From Sinorhizobium terangae (lineage in GTDB: Bacteria > Pseudomonadota > Alphaproteobacteria > Rhizobiales > Rhizobiaceae), in NCBI RefSeq assembly GCF_009601505.1, contig NZ_WITC01000026.1:82973-146972 (forward strand): a DNA stretch of 64,000 nt. Reading direction: 5' to 3'. Numbering within the stretch: the first letter of the stretch is position 1; each line of letters opens with the position of its first letter. Shown here piece by piece: positions 63,488 to 64,000 of the stretch. Made by a program: the position numbers and the translations under genes. Below the pieces are notes generated by a model. It was not told where the DNA came from. It saw nothing but the letters and a program-made list of their open reading frames with translations, and did no database searches.

Positions 63488-64000
63488 TCAGTTTACGGTT
63501 TCCAACTCCGGATCGGTTGCCTCAGGTTCGAGCTCCGGATCGGTGGCTTCCGGCTTCGGAAGCGTCTCGCGGATCTCGTCGATTTTGCCGACAGCCGGGC
63601 CGACGCCGAGAATGTCCTTGGCGTCAGCAAGGGTGTCGTCGGTCACGACCCCGTCCTTCGTGAAACTCTCGAGTGCTTCGCGGAGCGCTTCATCGCTCAA
63701 GGCCGGATCGGTCGGAACAGCATCCGGGCCGTTCTCAGCCTCGAACTCGGCATAGGCCGTCGCATAGGCGGAAACGGCCGCCATGCGAGGATCCTTGGAG
63801 TTCAGATAGGCGTGATAGTTCCGGTTCAGCGAACTGAGATTTGCTGTGTCGGAAGTGGTGGCCTCCAACTCGGTGACCGTCACTGTTTCCGTATCTACGG
63901 CCTCTGCGGCCTCCGGATCGGTCGTGCCAGGCTCGAGCTCCGGATCGGTAACTTCCGGCTTCGGAAGCGTCTCGCGGATCTCGTCGATTTTGCCGACAGC
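63488..64000 (-). CDS. Acidic tandem-repeat protein (5' end outside window)
   Basis: The minus-strand frame is open from the stop at 63488 to the window edge, so only the last 170 residues are seen; a GTG at 63883 is not a credible start. The sequence is acidic and Pro/Thr-rich (PKPEATDPELEPEATDPELE) around a helical core (SALSAYATAYAEFEAENGPDA-like). A 67-bp block at 63529-63595 recurs at 63934-64000 with about two changes, giving a 405-bp (135-codon) period. No known family is recognised. It may be a calcium- or surface-associated repeat protein, but this is a guess. Confidence 0.7.
   Translation of the reverse strand, partial: AVGKIDEIRETLPKPEVTDPELEPGTTDPEAAEAVDTETVTVTELEATTSDTANLSSLNRNYHAYLNSKDPRMAAVSAYATAYAEFEAENGPDAVPTDPALSDEALREALESFTKDGVVTDDTLADAKDILGVGPAVGKIDEIRETLPKPEATDPELEPEATDPELETVN

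Overview
The window is GC-rich alphaproteobacterial DNA that most resembles a Sinorhizobium/Ensifer or related rhizobial replicon. This rests on the dense ABC-transporter operons, Rhizobiales-restricted families (DUF930, the Atu4866 family, DUF6064), a phasin, and a palindromic intergenic element of rhizobial type. No rRNA, tRNA, CRISPR array, transposase or integrase was found. The species call is inference from gene content.

Layout. (1) 1-6133, plus strand: the end of a class II aldolase/decarboxylase-type gene, an ACMSD-like amidohydrolase, then a ribose/fructose-type ABC importer whose two permease domains are fused in one polypeptide. (2) 6147-12087, minus strand: a sugar ABC importer operon (binding protein, two permeases, MalK/UgpC-type ATPase) that ends in an FGE-fold protein without its catalytic cysteines and a secreted beta-propeller. 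(3) 12308-17087: a LysR regulator divergent from a PrpF/4-oxalomesaconate-tautomerase-like gene and a taurine/nitrate-type ABC importer. (4) 17182-20033: a DUF930 protein, a Tat-exported aldo/keto reductase and a DUF6064 membrane protein. (5) 20130-27300, plus strand: a LacI regulator with two visible operators, a second sugar ABC importer and a GH127 beta-L-arabinofuranosidase, which looks like an arabinoside-use operon.

(6) 27352-48807 is an aromatic catabolism region made of two minus-strand operons. Operon A (36741 down to 27352, LysR divergent at 36835) has two intradiol dioxygenases, a maleylacetate reductase, a complete Liv-type importer and a TfdB-like flavin monooxygenase. Together these give a hydroxyquinol route: phenolic substrate, hydroxyquinol, maleylacetate, 3-oxoadipate. 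Operon B (48807 down to 39214, LacI divergent at 49089 with three TGCAATCGATTGC operators) has a second Liv-type importer, a GST, a third intradiol dioxygenase, an SDR, a beta-keto acid cleavage enzyme (BKACE), a quinone-oxidoreductase-like MDR and a cupin. Peptidase T (37906-39138) and the LysR gene lie between the operons.

(7) 50294-60190 is an accessory region: a GH25 lipoprotein, a phasin-like protein, a small cysteine-rich exported protein, a GH19 endolysin-like protein, a papain-type protease with a degenerate alpha/beta-hydrolase-like second half, a SGNH-hydrolase/metacaspase fusion overlapping it by 53 bp, a 38-residue secreted peptide whose mature part is about nine residues bracketed by cysteines, and a 607-residue multi-pass membrane protein of no known family. 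This is the best candidate in the window for an undescribed system. (8) 60274-64000: a frameshifted SDR, an Atu4866-family protein, a LysR regulator with a palindrome over its own start codon, an EAL phosphodiesterase, and the end of a tandem-repeat protein (period 405 bp) that runs off the window.
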